Assembly (NCBI GenBank): GCA_002713485.1
Contig: PAWI01000006.1
Location: 12,595 to 20,983 of the forward strand
Origin: Acidimicrobiaceae bacterium
Lineage (GTDB): Bacteria; Actinomycetota; Acidimicrobiia; Acidimicrobiales; UBA8592
Direction of reading: 5' to 3'
Length of the DNA stretch: 8,389 bases
A program made the position numbers and the translations under genes. Below, one piece after another: positions 1-6,302 of this stretch (positions are counted from its first letter, which is position 1; each line of letters begins with the position of its first letter). The notes below the pieces were generated by a model that worked only from the letters and a program-made list of their open reading frames with translations, did not search any database and was not told the DNA's origin.

Positions 1-286
1 TTAAAGAAGCGTCGATGTTCGGGGAAGGGAATCCGGTTAATACGGGATTATTTCCTTTTGTCACTAGCCCTAATTGGTTTGACTTCTCAGTCAATAGAGA
101 ATCTAAATAATCATCAACTTCACTAGTCTTATAACCTTTAGCTTTAGTAAGCGTGAATCTGACACTTTGAAGCTTTACAGAGGACCGTGATGTCCAACCA
201 GCTGTTTCCATCTTCTTTATCTTTCGGATGAAGCTATCAACTTCTTGAACTTTGTAGCCTCCGTTTTGGACAATGCTAAATTTCAT
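1..286 (-). CDS. DivIVA-domain protein, 3' end cut by window edge
   Basis: The first 95 codons are visible and stay open to the left edge. Two copies of the DivIVA-type motif are seen: G10-Y11...E15-V16-D17-S-F19 and G51-Y52...E56-V57-D58-D-Y60, with the tyrosines 41 residues apart. The second copy is preceded by V42-R43-F44, as in actinobacterial proteins with paired DivIVA-type repeats. DivIVA proteins bind curved membrane and organise polar growth or division, but short proteins with only these repeats are mostly uncharacterised, so the exact role is unknown. The ATG at 284-286 is the first start after an in-frame TAG at 293-295, which supports this start; the ribosome binding site is weak. 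The gene follows rel after 60 bases on the same strand and may be the end of the operon. Residues after about 66 look unstructured (rich in N, P, S and G). Identity as a DivIVA-repeat protein is fairly sure; function is inference. Confidence 0.68.
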   Translation of the reverse strand, partial: MKFSIVQNGGYKVQEVDSFIRKIKKMETAGWTSRSSVKLQSVRFTLTKAKGYKTSEVDDYLDSLLTEKSNQLGLVTKGNNPVLTGFPSPNIDASL

Positions 287-346
287 GATTCTCTATTAAA
301 AAAACCTGATAGGAAATTTTCTTCACTCCTTTTCTGCGATTTATCA
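287..346 (-). other. rel to DivIVA-gene intergenic spacer
   Basis: These 60 A+T-rich bases separate the rel stop codon from the DivIVA-domain gene. On the minus strand there is a run of seven T at 298-304. It is preceded by only a poor hairpin: TGATA just after the rel stop could pair with TATCA at 307-311 across a long loop. That is not a convincing rho-independent terminator. No clear -35/-10 pair is visible either, so read-through from rel is possible. Confidence 0.4.
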
Positions 347-2605
347 TTATTTAGCTTTCTGGCGAGATGTCATTTTGTTATTACCTGGCAGAATCCGGTA
401 GGCGTCATAGACACCATCTACTTGACGGATAAGACTTATCAGCCAATCTAAGTGGCGACCATCACCCAGTTCAAATTCGAAATTCATGACGCTGACTCTA
501 TCTGCGCCAGTTCGGGTAGAGCTTGAAATAATATTTACTCTGGCATCGGATAGAACAGTTGAGACATCACCGAGAAGTCTCGTCCTATCAAACGCTTTCA
601 CCTCTATAGCTGCTGTGAAAGTTCCACCTCTCTTATCATCCCATTCCACATCAATTAGCCGATTTGCATGGCCAGTTGCGAGAGCCACACCGTTTGCACA
701 GTCACTGCGGTGTATTGAGACACCTCTTCCTCTTGTGACAAAGCCGATAATTTCGTCTGGGGGGACAGGAGTACAGCATTTAGCAAGCCTTATCATGACA
801 TCGTCTACACCTTCGACGACTACACCTACTTCATTTTCTCGTTTCCTTTTTGTTCGCCCTACCTTTTTTTCGCCATGGCTTGGAAGTGAGGAGGGAATGC
901 CTTGCGCAGAACTTGTTTTCCCCAATATTTCACGAAATCTTCCCGCGATGCTTTTGGGATTTACATTTTGTTCACCAATGGCAGCATAGAGAGCTTCAGA
1001 ATCTGAATAATTCAGTATCTCACAAACTTCTTGGAGAGTTTCGCTCTTGAGAAGTTTGAATGCTGGTAACCCTTCTTTGCGGAGGCACTCTGCAAGCGCT
1101 TCTCGTCCGGCATCAATAGCATCTTCTCTTCGCTCCCTTGTGAACCACTGACGAATCTTAGACCCAGCACGATGTGTTTTAGCAAACCTTAGCCAATCTT
1201 GTGATGGTCCCGCATCTTCTGCATTACTGGTTAGAATTTCTACTGTATCTCCTGACTGAAGGACGGTATCAAGCGGAACTAGTCGCTTATTCACCCTTGC
1301 GCCTCTGCATGCATGACCTACTTCAGTGTGAATTGTGTATGCGAAATCAACCGGAGTTGATTTCGATTCAAGGGTGATCACCTGACCTTTAGGGGTGAAA
1401 ACAAATACCTCATCTTGATCAAGATCCATCTTCAAATTCGTCATAAATTCAAGCGGATCCTCTGTTTCTTCTTGCCAGTCAACAATTCTTGAGAACCACA
1501 TGTACTCGTTCTCGTCTGACTTTTCTTTGTAGCTAAAGTGAGCTGCCGCTCCGTGTTCAGCGCGATGATGCATGTCGCGCGTCCTAATTTGAACTTCTAA
1601 GGGTTTTCCTTGCGGTCCGATGACAGTCGTGTGAAGTGACTGGTAAAGATTAAACTTTGGCATAGCAATGTAATCTTTAAATCTTCCTTGAACAGGATGC
1701 CAGGTCGCATGAATCGATCCAAGAGCCCCGTAACAATCTTTAACTGAATCTACTATGACCCTTATGCCCATAAGATCATAAATTTCATCAAACTCTCTTC
1801 CTTTGATAACCATTTTTTCATAGATACTCCAAAAGTGTTTTGGCCTTCCGTGCACTTCAGCCCCAACCATCAATTCGTCAAGTCGCGCTTTGAGATCTGC
1901 CAGAATTTGTGCAAGGTAAAGATCCCTTTCTGGTGCACGATCAGCGATCATTTGGTCAATCTGTGCATACCATTTGGGATGTAGTGCCGCGAATGAAAGA
2001 TCTTCAAGTTCGTTTTTTAGTCCCTGCATTCCTAACCTATGAGCGAGAGGAGCGTAGATATCTAAAGTTTCTGTTGCTATCCGTTGCTGTTTCCATTTTG
2101 GCAACGAAGCGATAGTCCGCATATTGTGAAGGCGGTCTGCAAGCTTTATAAGAAGCACCCGAATATCTTTGGCAACTGCAACTAACATTTTTCGCATAGA
2201 CGCCGCTTGCTGAGCTTCTTTAGTTTCAAATTTTATGCGTTCAAGCTTTGTAACTCCATCAACAATAGAAGCCACTTCACCTCCGAAGATTTCCTCTATG
2301 CGTTCGAAAGCCTCTTCAGTATCCTCAAGTGTGTCGTGCAGTAGTGCTGCGATTATCGTTGGTTCGTCAAGCCCAAGAGATGCGACTATTTCTGCAACTG
2401 CAACAGGGTGAGTAATGTAAGCATCTCCTGACCTGCGGATTTGCCCATCATGAGCTTGCTGAGCTTCAACATATGCTCTTTTAATTAAGTGATTGTCTGA
2501 TTCTGTGTGGTGCTTAGTAAAAAGCTCCAACACATGATCAAGCTCTGCCAATGGATCCTCTTCAACTCTGTTCCATAGACTTACTTTTGTAGTGATCAAG
2601 CTCAT
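347..2605 (-). CDS. rel: Bifunctional (p)ppGpp synthetase/hydrolase Rel (RSH family)
   Basis: This long RSH enzyme makes (p)ppGpp from ATP and GDP/GTP during starvation and hydrolyses it otherwise. All expected domains are present in its 752 residues. The N-terminal HD hydrolase domain has H52, H66, the H90-D91 pair in LLHDTLEDT, and D157 in KLADRLHN, so hydrolase activity should be intact. The synthetase domain contains GREFDEIYDLMGIR (269-282) and RFKD (308-311), followed by YQSLHT (321-326) and EVQIRT (337-342). RFKD is the RxKD signature of bifunctional Rel, as opposed to the ExDD of monofunctional RelA. A TGS domain spans about 397-458, a conserved cysteine region (C610, C611, C636) follows, and an ACT domain covers about 665-740. 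The linker at about 563-592 is variable and basic. Rel follows apt after 26 bases, the usual actinobacterial order. The ATG at 2605 has only a modest ribosome binding site (ATAGGC). Confidence 0.96.
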   Translation of the reverse strand: MSLITTKVSLWNRVEEDPLAELDHVLELFTKHHTESDNHLIKRAYVEAQQAHDGQIRRSGDAYITHPVAVAEIVASLGLDEPTIIAALLHDTLEDTEEAFERIEEIFGGEVASIVDGVTKLERIKFETKEAQQAASMRKMLVAVAKDIRVLLIKLADRLHNMRTIASLPKWKQQRIATETLDIYAPLAHRLGMQGLKNELEDLSFAALHPKWYAQIDQMIADRAPERDLYLAQILADLKARLDELMVGAEVHGRPKHFWSIYEKMVIKGREFDEIYDLMGIRVIVDSVKDCYGALGSIHATWHPVQGRFKDYIAMPKFNLYQSLHTTVIGPQGKPLEVQIRTRDMHHRAEHGAAAHFSYKEKSDENEYMWFSRIVDWQEETEDPLEFMTNLKMDLDQDEVFVFTPKGQVITLESKSTPVDFAYTIHTEVGHACRGARVNKRLVPLDTVLQSGDTVEILTSNAEDAGPSQDWLRFAKTHRAGSKIRQWFTRERREDAIDAGREALAECLRKEGLPAFKLLKSETLQEVCEILNYSDSEALYAAIGEQNVNPKSIAGRFREILGKTSSAQGIPSSLPSHGEKKVGRTKRKRENEVGVVVEGVDDVMIRLAKCCTPVPPDEIIGFVTRGRGVSIHRSDCANGVALATGHANRLIDVEWDDKRGGTFTAAIEVKAFDRTRLLGDVSTVLSDARVNIISSSTRTGADRVSVMNFEFELGDGRHLDWLISLIRQVDGVYDAYRILPGNNKMTSRQKAK

Positions 2606-2631
2606 ATGTTTAAGCCTATCTTAGCTGAGTA

Positions 2632-3162
2632 CTAGTCGTAAGCCAGAAGGGATTGTTGCTTATACTTTGCTATCTTTTCTTTGCCGTTGAGGAAATCAAT
2701 TGTCGCTAAAAAAAGAAAACCAACTATTTTGCCACCAAGTTTTTCAATTAAATTCGCTGCACATTGAGCAGTCCCCCCTGTCGCAAGAACATCGTCGACT
2801 ATAAGAACTTTCGAGTTTGGCTTTATTGCATCGTTTTGGATTTCTAACGACGCTTCTCCGTACTCTAGCGAGTAGCTTTCAGTCGCAACTTTTCCTGGGA
2901 GTTTTCCCTGTTTTCTTAAAGCAAGAAATCCAACATTCAGTGCGTTAGCGAGCGGCGCTCCTAGTATGAAGCCTCGTGCCTCAATACCTGCGATGTAGTC
3001 AAATTGTTGATTTTTAACTTTGTCTGACATGTGTAAGAGAACACTTTGGAATGCTTCTGCATCTTTCAGCAGAGGCATAATGTCTTTGAAATCAACTCCC
3101 TTTTGTGGGAAGTCCGGAACCGTTCTAATCAATTCTTTTAAATCAAGCAAAGAGAGGAGCAT
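2632..3162 (-). CDS. apt: Adenine phosphoribosyltransferase
   Basis: Cytosolic purine salvage enzyme that converts adenine and PRPP to AMP and pyrophosphate. The 176-residue length is typical. The PRPP-binding loop VLIVDDVLATGGTA lies at 119-132, with the paired aspartates D123-D124. The family N-terminus LIRTVPDFPQKG (11-22) and the RKQGKLPG segment (83-90) are also present, as is YSLEYG (97-102), the part of the flexible hood that covers the active site. The ATG at 3160-3162 starts five bases after the secF stop codon, which suggests translational coupling. A purine-rich AAGGAAG lies about 18 bases upstream, rather far away, so coupling may matter more than an own ribosome binding site. Five residues (MLLSL) precede the region that aligns with the usual start. 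Position between secF and rel matches the actinobacterial secDF-apt-rel order. Confidence 0.95.
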   Translation of the reverse strand: MLLSLLDLKELIRTVPDFPQKGVDFKDIMPLLKDAEAFQSVLLHMSDKVKNQQFDYIAGIEARGFILGAPLANALNVGFLALRKQGKLPGKVATESYSLEYGEASLEIQNDAIKPNSKVLIVDDVLATGGTAQCAANLIEKLGGKIVGFLFLATIDFLNGKEKIAKYKQQSLLAYD

Positions 3163-3167
3163 CTCTA

Positions 3168-4238
3168 TTATCTGCGTCTCTTCCTTGGCCTTGGGGGAAT
3201 TGCTGGGTTCGCAGGAACTTTTAGTGCAGGCTGGTTTCCCTTTGACCTTTTCCGAACTGCTTCACTCAGTCGATAGGACCTGCTGCTATCCGCCTCTGAG
3301 TCACCAAATCTGTTGCGTAACATTGTTGCTATCGGAGAAGCTACAAAGAGTGATGAGAATGTTCCAATCACGAGCCCTATAAGCAAAGCTAGAGCAAACT
3401 CTTTAAGAGTCACTGCCCCCATTATTCCTGACCCAACTACTAGAACCGAAACGACCGGAAGGATTGAAGTAATGCTGGTATTCACCGACCTCATAAAAAC
3501 TTGGTTTAGCGCTCTTTCGACAACCCCGGTATAGGTAAGCTTTGCGTTTGCAAGCAAATGCTCATTATCTCTCACTTTGTCAAACACGACTAACGTGTCA
3601 TAAAGCGAGTAGCCCATAATCGTTAAGAAAGCGATAACTGTTGGTGGTGTGACTTCGAATTGGAACAGTGCATAAATACCAACAGTTATTAAAATATCAT
3701 GCGCTACTGCCAGCAATGCTCCTACAGCCATCTCCCATCTAAGTCGAATAGTTATGTAAAGGGCGATAACGATAAAGAAAACTATAAGTGCATTTATAGC
3801 CTTATTCGTTATTTCCTCACCCCAAGAAGGCCCAGCTGTTGACACACTGATAGCTGACTCATTCTGACCAGTTAACTCAGCTAGAGCTGTTGTAACTTGA
3901 GCCACTATCGGGTCGCTGCTTTCTCCTTGTTGAAGGTCAGATTGGGCGACTTTGGAGAGTTCAGTTCGCACTCGTAAGACGCCTCCGCCTGTTTGAATCC
4001 TAGCGTCAGCGATACCAAGGGGACGTAATGCATCTCGCACCTCTTCGGCTTCAATTCCTGTAGCGGGGACTTCCCATGCCCCTCCACCCTCAAACTCAAG
4101 TCCTAAATTTAGTCCTCGGAATCCTAGACTCCCGACTGAGATGATCAGTATAAGAGCAGAGCAAATTCCGACTGGTTTCCATAATTTAGCGAATGGAACT
4201 GATGTCTCATTTCTATACATGCGTTTAAGTAAATTCAC
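3168..4238 (-). CDS. secF: Protein translocase subunit SecF
   Basis: Inner-membrane partner of SecD; the SecDF complex uses proton flow to pull exported proteins out of the SecYEG channel. From the chosen start it is 356 residues with six expected membrane segments. TM1 is at about 24-41 and is followed by GLEFEGGG (46-53), the SecF version of the first periplasmic motif, with Glu where many family members have Asp. GYSLYDTLVVFDKVRDN holds the conserved membrane aspartate D214, and SVNTSITSILPVV is the later conserved membrane motif. The C-terminal tail is basic (PPRPRKRRR). Start choice: a GTG at 4236-4238 overlaps the secD TGA as GTGA and has GGAGG four bases upstream. The longer frame from 4277 would overlap secD by 43 bases and lacks such a site; an ATG at 4218-4220 is 22 bases from the GGAGG. 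The protein therefore most likely starts MNLLKRMYRNE. Confidence 0.95.
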   Translation of the reverse strand: MNLLKRMYRNETSVPFAKLWKPVGICSALILIISVGSLGFRGLNLGLEFEGGGAWEVPATGIEAEEVRDALRPLGIADARIQTGGGVLRVRTELSKVAQSDLQQGESSDPIVAQVTTALAELTGQNESAISVSTAGPSWGEEITNKAINALIVFFIVIALYITIRLRWEMAVGALLAVAHDILITVGIYALFQFEVTPPTVIAFLTIMGYSLYDTLVVFDKVRDNEHLLANAKLTYTGVVERALNQVFMRSVNTSITSILPVVSVLVVGSGIMGAVTLKEFALALLIGLVIGTFSSLFVASPIATMLRNRFGDSEADSSRSYRLSEAVRKRSKGNQPALKVPANPAIPPRPRKRRR

Positions 4239-5833
4239 TTTTCCTCCGCAACTGGAGTAGGTAGGCCGCTTAGCCATGTCCGATCTTGAATCGACTTTTG
4301 CATACCTATGAGTTTTACAAGTGGCCTGAGGAAGAAATAAGTAGCGACCAAGTCAAGTATTGAAGCTAGCCCTAGCATGAGGGCAAATCCTCGTACGGAA
4401 CCAACCGTTAGGAAGTAAAGTATCGCAGCGCCTATAAGAGAAGCTAAATTAGCCCAAAAGATGGTTTTGAAAGCTATCGGAAATGACTGATCTACGGCTG
4501 AGCGAAGAGTGCGCCCGTTTCTAATATCTTCTTTAAGATGTTCGAAATATACGACGTTAGAGTCCAAGGACGTACCGATTGAAACGATTAGCCCCACTAC
4601 ACCTGCGAGAGTCAAGGCTAAGCTTCTCGTTTCGGAAAGCCAAGCTAATATCACCCACAGCATTGTTCCTGAAACCGCCAAAGAAAGCATTGCAGCTAAA
4701 CCTAAAAGCTTGTAGTAGGCCATCATGAAAAGGGCTACAAAGGCTAACCCGACTATTCCAGCGGTAATTCCAGCATCAAGGGAATCTTGCCCGAGCGTTG
4801 CTGACACCAGACGCACCCTACTGCCACTTGTTGGGTCTGTTGGGTCACCAAATTCAAGAGGCAAAGATCCATATCTAAGTACAAGGGCGGTATCTTGTGC
4901 ACGGTTTTGATCAAAATTCCCGCTTATAACAATTTGGTCTCGTTCGAAGAAAGGAGTATTCACATTCGGAGCAGACTCAATCACTCCATCAAGGACTATC
5001 GCTAATTGACCTGTCTGACATATTGATTGTCGGTTAAAACAAGCGTTAGCTGCTGCATTGAACAAATCAATTCCATCAGCACCTGAGCGAAAGACAGGCA
5101 GAACTTGCCATTCGAAACCAGCGAAGCTGGCATCAGCAGTTTCAAGAGATGCTCCAGTAAGCATTGTTCTTCCTAACAAAAGGCGCTGATAGGGGTTGCC
5201 CTCAGAGTCAAGCAGTGGGAGGATAACCGGATCCTCTGCCTCGTCATCTTCAGTATCACTACTTTGCATTCCAAGCGCTTCTTCAGGAGTGAAACCAAGA
5301 TTTTCGCAACCGATACCTTCAGGGGTTGATGTCATTGGTCCGGCATTTTCTTCTTCCGCACCTTCCACTGAAGGTGCGTCGACGTCTGTAGGTAGAATTC
5401 CAACCGGCCCATCATCTGATCCATCTTGGTTTTGGTTATTTGACTGGTCTAATTGAATAGGAACAGCAGGGAGTATTGCGCAAACTGGTCGGAATCGAAG
5501 TTCCGCTGTCTGCCCGACGACTTCTAAGGCCCTTCGCTGATCTTCAACTCCAGGTAATTGGACAACAATCCTATTTGATTGACGAGTTATATCTGGTTCA
5601 GCAACACCTAACCCATCGACACGGTTTCGGATGATCTCGACAGCCCTATCAAGTGCTTCATTTAGTGCTTCCCCACTGAGATCTATATCATCTACGGGCT
5701 CAAGTACGACTTCTGCACCTCCTTCGAGATCTAGACCTAGCAAAACACTGTTTCCTGCGCCGATAGACAGACCTAATAGTCCTCCGACGATAATGAGGAT
5801 AGATAAAAGAGGAAGAAGAACCTGCCGTTTCAT
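4235..5833 (-). CDS. secD: Protein translocase subunit SecD
   Basis: Membrane protein that works with SecF and YajC in the proton-driven late step of Sec export. It has 532 residues. TM1 (about 6-24) is followed by GLDLEGG (33-39), the first conserved SecD motif. The large extracytoplasmic domain includes IIRNRVDGLGVAEPDI (67-82), RIVVQLPGV (88-96) and LAIVLDGVIESAPN (277-290). The C-terminal half carries the remaining five membrane segments, starting near residue 354. GTSLDSNVVYFEHLKED (420-436) contains the conserved membrane aspartate D424, which corresponds to the proton-pathway residue of other SecD proteins. An acidic, Ser/Pro/Asn-rich insert occupies about 125-208 and probably loops out on the outer side of the membrane. 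The ATG at 5833 has AGGGGG about 12 bases upstream and lies 28 bases after the yajC stop. Its TGA overlaps the secF start. Confidence 0.97.
   Translation of the reverse strand: MKRQVLLPLLSILIIVGGLLGLSIGAGNSVLLGLDLEGGAEVVLEPVDDIDLSGEALNEALDRAVEIIRNRVDGLGVAEPDITRQSNRIVVQLPGVEDQRRALEVVGQTAELRFRPVCAILPAVPIQLDQSNNQNQDGSDDGPVGILPTDVDAPSVEGAEEENAGPMTSTPEGIGCENLGFTPEEALGMQSSDTEDDEAEDPVILPLLDSEGNPYQRLLLGRTMLTGASLETADASFAGFEWQVLPVFRSGADGIDLFNAAANACFNRQSICQTGQLAIVLDGVIESAPNVNTPFFERDQIVISGNFDQNRAQDTALVLRYGSLPLEFGDPTDPTSGSRVRLVSATLGQDSLDAGITAGIVGLAFVALFMMAYYKLLGLAAMLSLAVSGTMLWVILAWLSETRSLALTLAGVVGLIVSIGTSLDSNVVYFEHLKEDIRNGRTLRSAVDQSFPIAFKTIFWANLASLIGAAILYFLTVGSVRGFALMLGLASILDLVATYFFLRPLVKLIGMQKSIQDRTWLSGLPTPVAEEK
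4243..4247 (-). promoter_or_regulatory. secF ribosome binding site (GGAGG)
   Basis: On the minus strand GGAGG is followed by AAAA and then GTG, with the GTG sharing bases with the secD TGA stop. The strong site at short spacing decides the secF start in favour of GTG at 4238 and indicates that secF translation is coupled to the end of secD. Confidence 0.75.
5357..5378. repeat. Perfect 9-bp inverted repeat inside secD
   Basis: CGCACCTTC and its exact reverse complement GAAGGTGCG flank the four-base loop CACT. The repeat lies in the part of secD that codes for the acidic insert (residues around 153-159, DAPSVEG) and could form a stable hairpin in the mRNA. No T-run follows, so it is not a terminator. 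In a window this size a stem of this length may arise by chance, so a function is not claimed. Confidence 0.6.
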
Positions 5834-5861
5834 GACTTTTTCTGCCCCCTAAAGATGGTGT

Positions 5862-6131
5862 TTAACTCAGTTCCGAATCGTCATCATAGGAGATGATTCT
5901 CGCAACATTGCTTTTCGCTACTTTCATTTCCACTCCATCAGCAATCATGATGAAAACTGTGGCACCGTCGAGGTCGCTAACAGTTCCATAGATTCCAGAT
6001 TCAAGAATCACATCGTCGCCAACGTCCAGAGTCGTCAGCATTTGCTGTTGTTGCTTTCGTTGCTTTTGTTGTGGTCTCAGAATCATGAAGTACATCAGTA
6101 AAAGCAGTATCGGGAGGAAAAGTATACCCAT
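5862..6131 (-). CDS. yajC: Sec translocon accessory protein YajC
   Basis: Small single-span membrane protein that associates with SecD-SecF. From the chosen start it is 89 residues, normal for the family. A hydrophobic segment (about 2-18) runs into RPQQKQRKQQQQM, the family-typical R-P-Q-x-K-x basic, glutamine-rich stretch just inside the membrane. The soluble part has the usual L-x-x-GDxV and GIYGTV elements (LDVGDDVILESGIYGTV), and the C-terminus is acidic (DDDSELS). The ATG at 6129-6131 is preferred because AGGAG lies ten bases upstream. The frame extends to a TTG at 6165-6167, which would add 12 polar residues before the membrane segment and has no ribosome binding site, so I reject it. 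The next gene, secD, starts 28 bases downstream. As the first gene after the largest gap in the window, yajC may head its own transcript. Confidence 0.93.
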   Translation of the reverse strand: MGILFLPILLLLMYFMILRPQQKQRKQQQQMLTTLDVGDDVILESGIYGTVSDLDGATVFIMIADGVEMKVAKSNVARIISYDDDSELS

Positions 6132-6141
6132 AGATTTATAT

Positions 6142-6146
6142 CTCCT
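6142..6146 (-). promoter_or_regulatory. yajC ribosome binding site (AGGAG)
   Basis: AGGAG on the minus strand lies ten bases before the ATG at 6131. It supports the short form of YajC over the upstream TTG start. Confidence 0.65.
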
Positions 6147-6234
6147 AATCTTGTGGTTCAGTTCCAAATGCTACCGTGTCATTACGAAGGTTCCGAGTTG
6201 TTTAAGAACTAATTTGGGTAGTGCTAAGGTCAGC

Positions 6235-6261
6235 GGTATAAAAAATAAGAAAATCTGTCTA
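6235..6261 (-). promoter_or_regulatory. Possible promoter for yajC-secDF-apt-rel
   Basis: Reading the minus strand, TAGACA (6256-6261) matches the -35 consensus TTGACA at five of six bases. TATACC (6235-6240) resembles a -10 box at four of six. The spacer is only 15 bases, shorter than the usual 16-18, and is T-rich. The position, about 100 bases upstream of yajC in the only long gap of the cluster, is sensible for an internal promoter. This is a weak sequence match and remains a guess. Confidence 0.25.
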
Positions 6262-6270
6262 CACACCTAC

Positions 6271-6299
6271 CTGTAAGGGCCACACAAATCAGCCCTCAG
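6271..6299 (-). terminator. Hairpin just after tgt, possible weak terminator
   Basis: Three bases after the tgt stop codon the minus strand reads CTG-AGGGC, an 11-base loop, GCCCT, a TA bulge and CAG, giving an eight-pair stem with one bulge. A T-rich stretch follows only after a further 15-20 bases (ATTTTCTTATTTTTTAT, about 6238-6254), too far for a textbook rho-independent terminator. It could weaken transcription between tgt and yajC or protect the 3' end of a queA-tgt message. The stem is visible in sequence; its role is inference. Confidence 0.35.
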
Positions 6300-6302
6300 A
6301 CA

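Noticed and set aside
486..989. A 167-codon plus-strand open frame
   Set aside because: It lies entirely antisense to rel, which has clear domains along this stretch. The translation is Ser/Thr/Pro-rich with no recognisable motif, as expected for a shadow frame.
1412..1425. A 14-base perfect palindrome, ATCTTGATCAAGAT
   Set aside because: It sits inside rel coding for DLDQD, away from any promoter, and a palindrome of this length is expected about once by chance in a window of this size.
3905..4099. A 64-codon minus-strand frame within secF
   Set aside because: It overlaps secF in another frame, and secF coding is well supported across the same bases.
4239..4277. N-terminal extension of SecF from an ATG at 4277
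   Set aside because: It would overlap secD by 43 bases and has no good ribosome binding site, while the GTG at 4238 has GGAGG and the GTGA overlap.
6132..6167. N-terminal extension of YajC from a TTG at 6167
   Set aside because: It adds polar residues before the membrane segment, uses a rare start codon and lacks a ribosome binding site; the ATG at 6131 has AGGAG.
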